Assembly (NCBI GenBank): GCA_946482575.1
Contig: CAMLRZ010000015.1
Location: 1 to 23,601, forward strand
Source of the DNA: an uncultured Candidatus Saccharibacteria bacterium
GTDB taxonomy: Bacteria; Patescibacteria; Saccharimonadia; Saccharimonadales; UBA4665
Length of the DNA stretch: 23,601 bases
Direction of reading: 5' to 3'
Shown: piece by piece, positions 21,525-23,601 of the stretch
Layout of the letters: every line of letters begins with the position of its first letter
Position numbering within the stretch: the stretch's first letter is position 1
The notes under the pieces: generated by a model
Told to the model about the DNA's origin: nothing
What the model saw: only the letters and a program-made list of their open reading frames with translations
The model's database searches: none
Made by a program: the position numbers and the translations under genes

Positions 21525-22279
21525 TGTTAGCTTCCATTAAAAGCGACTTCCGCAAATTGCTGAGTGTTCGATCTACTTATTTGGTGATCGCATTGGCCTG
21601 GGCACTCATTGGCTTTATCGCCTTTTACGTATCTGGATATCGTGACAACGTGCAGTATTTGGACAAATTCTTTTTGAACCACGGTATTTTTACCTGGGTT
21701 AATACCATCGGTATGTTTATTGCCATTGTTACGGCGCTGCAAATGGGGCACGAATATCGGTACAGCACCATTATGTACACGCTTACTAGCTCTGGCAGCC
21801 GCAGCCGCACGCTGTTGAGCAAAATTATCGTTTCTACGATTTTTGCTGTTGGTGTGGTGGTAGTCACTGCGCTATTTGGCGCTGCAATGCAGTATTTTGG
21901 CGCATTAACCGCTGGTCATCACCCCGAGCCACAGCATTTCCAGGTGGGTCAACTGCTGTGGCGCTGTCTGTTGTTTGGTTGGTTCTATGCCATGATTGGA
22001 TTGGTGCTGGCAGTATTGTTTCGCCAATTGGTGGCAATTATCGTGGTGCTATTCTTGGTACCAACTACCGTTGAGCCGCTACTATCAATGTTGCTCAAAG
22101 ATAATGCCAAATACTTGCCGTTTACCGCTTTAGACCCCGTTATTACCGGCTCTTCTGCTACCGCAACAGGCCAAACTGCACTGTCGCCAACCGCAGGCGC
22201 GCTGACATTCGGCATTTACCTTGCCGTATTGTGGATCGTGACATGGATCATCTTCTTGCGTCGCGACGCCACGAACTAG
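21524..22279 (+). CDS. ABC-2 type exporter, permease subunit (BcrB-like)
   Basis: The 251-residue membrane protein has about six hydrophobic helices: ~19-36, ~56-72, ~98-122, ~143-165, ~168-188 and ~226-246. The segment MGHEYRYSTIMYTLTSSGSR after the second helix is typical of BcrB-like ABC-2 permeases (GxEyxxgTxxxxLs). It overlaps the upstream ATPase gene by one base and is therefore its partner. The substrate is unknown. Confidence 0.9.
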   Translation: MLASIKSDFRKLLSVRSTYLVIALAWALIGFIAFYVSGYRDNVQYLDKFFLNHGIFTWVNTIGMFIAIVTALQMGHEYRYSTIMYTLTSSGSRSRTLLSKIIVSTIFAVGVVVVTALFGAAMQYFGALTAGHHPEPQHFQVGQLLWRCLLFGWFYAMIGLVLAVLFRQLVAIIVVLFLVPTTVEPLLSMLLKDNAKYLPFTALDPVITGSSATATGQTALSPTAGALTFGIYLAVLWIVTWIIFLRRDATN

Positions 22280-22280
22280 C

Positions 22281-22308
22281 TTGAAGTGTCGGCACGTTGT
22301 GCCATAAT
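22281..22308 (+). promoter_or_regulatory. Promoter of the antiporter gene with hairpin in the spacer
   Basis: TTGAAG (22281-22286), a 16-base spacer and CATAAT (22303-22308) precede the ATG at 22318 by nine bases, so a near-leaderless message is predicted. GGCAC-GTT-GTGCC (22291-22303) is a perfect inverted repeat in the spacer, either an operator or a weak end signal for the preceding ABC operon. Confidence 0.5.
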
Positions 22309-22317
22309 TAAAACGCA

Positions 22318-23430
22318 ATGTATCTCTATATCTTTACCTTAGGCGGTTTAGCCCTTTCTTGGATTTTTGGTATAACCGAAGTCCAGAACCAGCAGTGGTA
22401 CTTGCTTACCGTTGCTGTCTTGCTGGCCGCCGGATTGTATAGCAGTACATACGGTATTTCTATTAAAGAATCCAAAACGCACGCTTGGCTCATTGTCCGT
22501 GCTGTTACCATTGGTGTTTTTCTTAAATCACTGATCATTGGCACCGTACTGTCTTTGGTGCTGCATAGTCCTGTTGGTTTTATCTTTGGGATTATTGTGG
22601 CTCAAATTGATCCACTTTCTACGGTAGCGCTCATGTCAAATAACCGGATGTCGGCAAAAGCTCAGACTATTTTGCGATCTTGGGCAGCCTTTGATGACCC
22701 CATGACGGTCATTATGTCGCTCTACGCACCGGCTATTATTGCCGCGGCTACAGGTGTGGCGTGGCAGCCTATTCGGGGGACAATGCAAGAAACTGGATTA
22801 ACCGGATATTTGCTTGAAACAGGCATCAATGTGTTGTTTGCTGTGGGCATATTTGTGTTGTGGAAGTTGTTAAAGCGTCACAGCAAAAGCAGCAACTATG
22901 TAGTCATAGCGCTTATTGCGCTGGGAATATATGGGTTGCTGGCCGGCGCACTGGCAGTGGCTGTGTACTTCTTTTGGATGCTTGGAGTGGCTCTGCTGGG
23001 CCTATTTATGCGACCACCGATTCAGGAAATGCTCGATAGAGTAGTGTACTGGGCATTGGGCATTGCTGCCGTTCTATTAGGTGTGTTGGTAGCGGGCGGA
23101 ATGAGCATTGCCAAGGGGTTGGTATTGGGCGTGGCCGCCTATGGCGCGCAGATTATCGTGGGATTATTGTTGACGCGAACACTGCAGATGCGTGACCGCC
23201 TGCACATCGCATTTGCCCAACAAAACGGCATCACGGCAATTATTCTGGCCCTCTTGTTTGAAACGTATTATCCGGGAACGGTAGCTATCGTGGCTCCAGC
23301 CATTCTGGTTATTAACGTTCTGCATTTGGTGGCGAATCATCTGTTAGATATGGCGCTCGCGCGTGACTTTAGTAAATTGCACATAGCACATCAGATGCAA
23401 CGCTTGAGCGCACACGTAAGCAAAATGTAA
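22318..23430 (+). CDS. Monovalent cation:proton antiporter (CPA family)
   Basis: The 370-residue protein is almost all membrane helices (~11-12). Family motifs are AQIDPLSTVALMSNNRMS (95-112), with the Asp-Pro in the first discontinuous helix, and SWAAFDDPMTVIMS (121-134), where the paired Asp126-Asp127 correspond to the ion-binding acidic residues of Na+/H+ exchangers. It should exchange Na+ or K+ for protons across the cytoplasmic membrane and help pH and salt balance. There is no C-terminal TrkA or long cytoplasmic domain. The DD rather than ND at the active site suggests the electrogenic subgroup, an inference. No ribosome binding site is present, in line with the near-leaderless promoter. 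Confidence 0.85.
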   Translation: MYLYIFTLGGLALSWIFGITEVQNQQWYLLTVAVLLAAGLYSSTYGISIKESKTHAWLIVRAVTIGVFLKSLIIGTVLSLVLHSPVGFIFGIIVAQIDPLSTVALMSNNRMSAKAQTILRSWAAFDDPMTVIMSLYAPAIIAAATGVAWQPIRGTMQETGLTGYLLETGINVLFAVGIFVLWKLLKRHSKSSNYVVIALIALGIYGLLAGALAVAVYFFWMLGVALLGLFMRPPIQEMLDRVVYWALGIAAVLLGVLVAGGMSIAKGLVLGVAAYGAQIIVGLLLTRTLQMRDRLHIAFAQQNGITAIILALLFETYYPGTVAIVAPAILVINVLHLVANHLLDMALARDFSKLHIAHQMQRLSAHVSKM

Positions 23431-23436
23431 GGCAGT

Positions 23437-23502
23437 TGGACTTGACTCTGTATGACTTGTCGAACTTCTGCCAGAAGTTCTCCGGTTATTCATTCAAGTC
23501 CA
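23437..23502. repeat. Nested inverted repeats downstream of the antiporter gene
   Basis: TGGACTTGA (23437-23445) and TCAAGTCCA (23494-23502) are perfect reverse complements and enclose GAACTTCT-GCC-AGAAGTTC (23462-23480), a perfect eight-pair hairpin. The outer nine bases TGGACTTGA also occur in the T-arm region of the tRNA gene (23562-23570). The whole could be a structured 3' UTR, a small RNA or a trace of a recombination event near the tRNA gene. Confidence 0.6.
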
Positions 23503-23514
23503 TCCTTCCGGCAC

Positions 23515-23549
23515 AAATAAAATACCCACAAGAAGTGGGTATTTTATTT
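23515..23549. terminator. Strong bidirectional terminator between antiporter and tRNA
   Basis: AAATAAAATACCCAC and GTGGGTATTTTATTT form a perfect 15-pair stem with a five-base loop (AAGAA). The A/T-rich lower stem gives T-tracts in both directions, so it can end both the plus-strand antiporter transcript and the minus-strand tRNA transcript. It begins at the 3' end of the tRNA. Confidence 0.85.
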
Positions 23550-23601
23550 GGTGGGGGCAGCTGGACTTGAACCAGCGACCAATCGGTTATGAGCCGACTG
23601 C
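23549..23601 (-). tRNA. tRNA-Met/Ile2-type (CAT anticodon), 3' part, cut by window edge
   Basis: On the minus strand the anticodon arm TCGG-CTCATAA-CCGA shows anticodon CAT. It is followed by a five-base variable region, a T-arm GCTGG-TTCAAGT-CCAGC, the acceptor strand TGCCCCC, discriminator A and an encoded CCA. The 5' half lies beyond the window, so elongator Met, initiator Met and lysidine-modified Ile tRNA cannot be told apart; the anticodon stem lacks the three consecutive G-C pairs of initiator tRNA. Confidence 0.9.

Noticed and set aside
23437..23510. Possible second tRNA downstream of the antiporter gene
   Set aside because: GGACTTG/CAAGTCC could mimic a seven-pair acceptor stem, but there is no D-arm, the inner hairpin has only a three-base loop, and no T-arm adjoins the 3' strand.
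1..23601. CRISPR arrays, insertion sequences or prophage genes
   Set aside because: No regularly spaced direct repeats, no terminal inverted repeats with transposase, and no phage structural genes were seen.

Overview
The window reads like a slow-evolving core/accessory stretch from a small-genome bacterium of the Patescibacteria/CPR, most likely Candidatus Saccharibacteria (TM7). This is inferred from the combination of an archaeal-type aspartyl-tRNA synthetase, a MutY glycosylase with no Fe-S cysteines, many short single-pass membrane proteins without assigned function, a tight mixed-strand layout and roughly balanced base composition. TGA is used as a stop (for example at 10743-10745 and 11570-11572), so this is not a lineage that recodes TGA as glycine. 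No transposase, phage gene, CRISPR array or rRNA was seen.

Layout. (1) 1-1705, minus strand: a surface-polysaccharide pair, a polyprenyl glycosylphosphotransferase followed by a GT4-like glycosyltransferase cut by the window edge, with TAATG overlap. (2) 1825-4253, plus strand: a LexA-type DNA-binding protein lacking the S24 protease, then a compact cobalamin riboswitch with a terminator and a competing antiterminator, controlling an uncharacterised 568-residue protein with a C-terminal cysteine cluster. (3) 4254-4628: a 30-codon gene with a strong ribosome binding site and two long hairpins. (4) 4629-6411: a membrane-anchored DsbA-like oxidoreductase and a CNNM/CorC-like CBS membrane protein, divergent. 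(5) 6441-7876: aspS with a structured leader. (6) 7947-13877: two membrane-anchored extracytoplasmic proteins, mutY, two tail-anchored low-complexity proteins, a Sua5/TsaC-family gene and a MazG-like pyrophosphohydrolase. (7) 13874-17259, mostly minus: a MurC-type ligase, a P-loop kinase and a His-rich membrane protein, with a two-helix membrane protein on the plus strand. (8) 17421-22279: a small conserved-looking protein, two ABC exporter ATPase/permease pairs and a tRNA-dihydrouridine synthase between them. (9) 22318-23601: a cation/proton antiporter, a structured intergenic stretch, a strong terminator and the 3' part of a CAT-anticodon tRNA on the minus strand.

The genes combine envelope construction (polyprenyl-phosphate sugar transfer, MurC, oxidative folding, exporters, antiport) with translation quality and housekeeping (AspRS, Sua5, Dus, MutY, MazG). 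The most notable points are the cobalamin riboswitch in front of a protein of unknown function, and a recurring promoter arrangement in which an extended -10 box (TGnTAyAmT or similar) lies only 6-11 bases before the start codon, predicting leaderless or nearly leaderless mRNAs for about ten genes, whereas genes with longer leaders carry Shine-Dalgarno sites.
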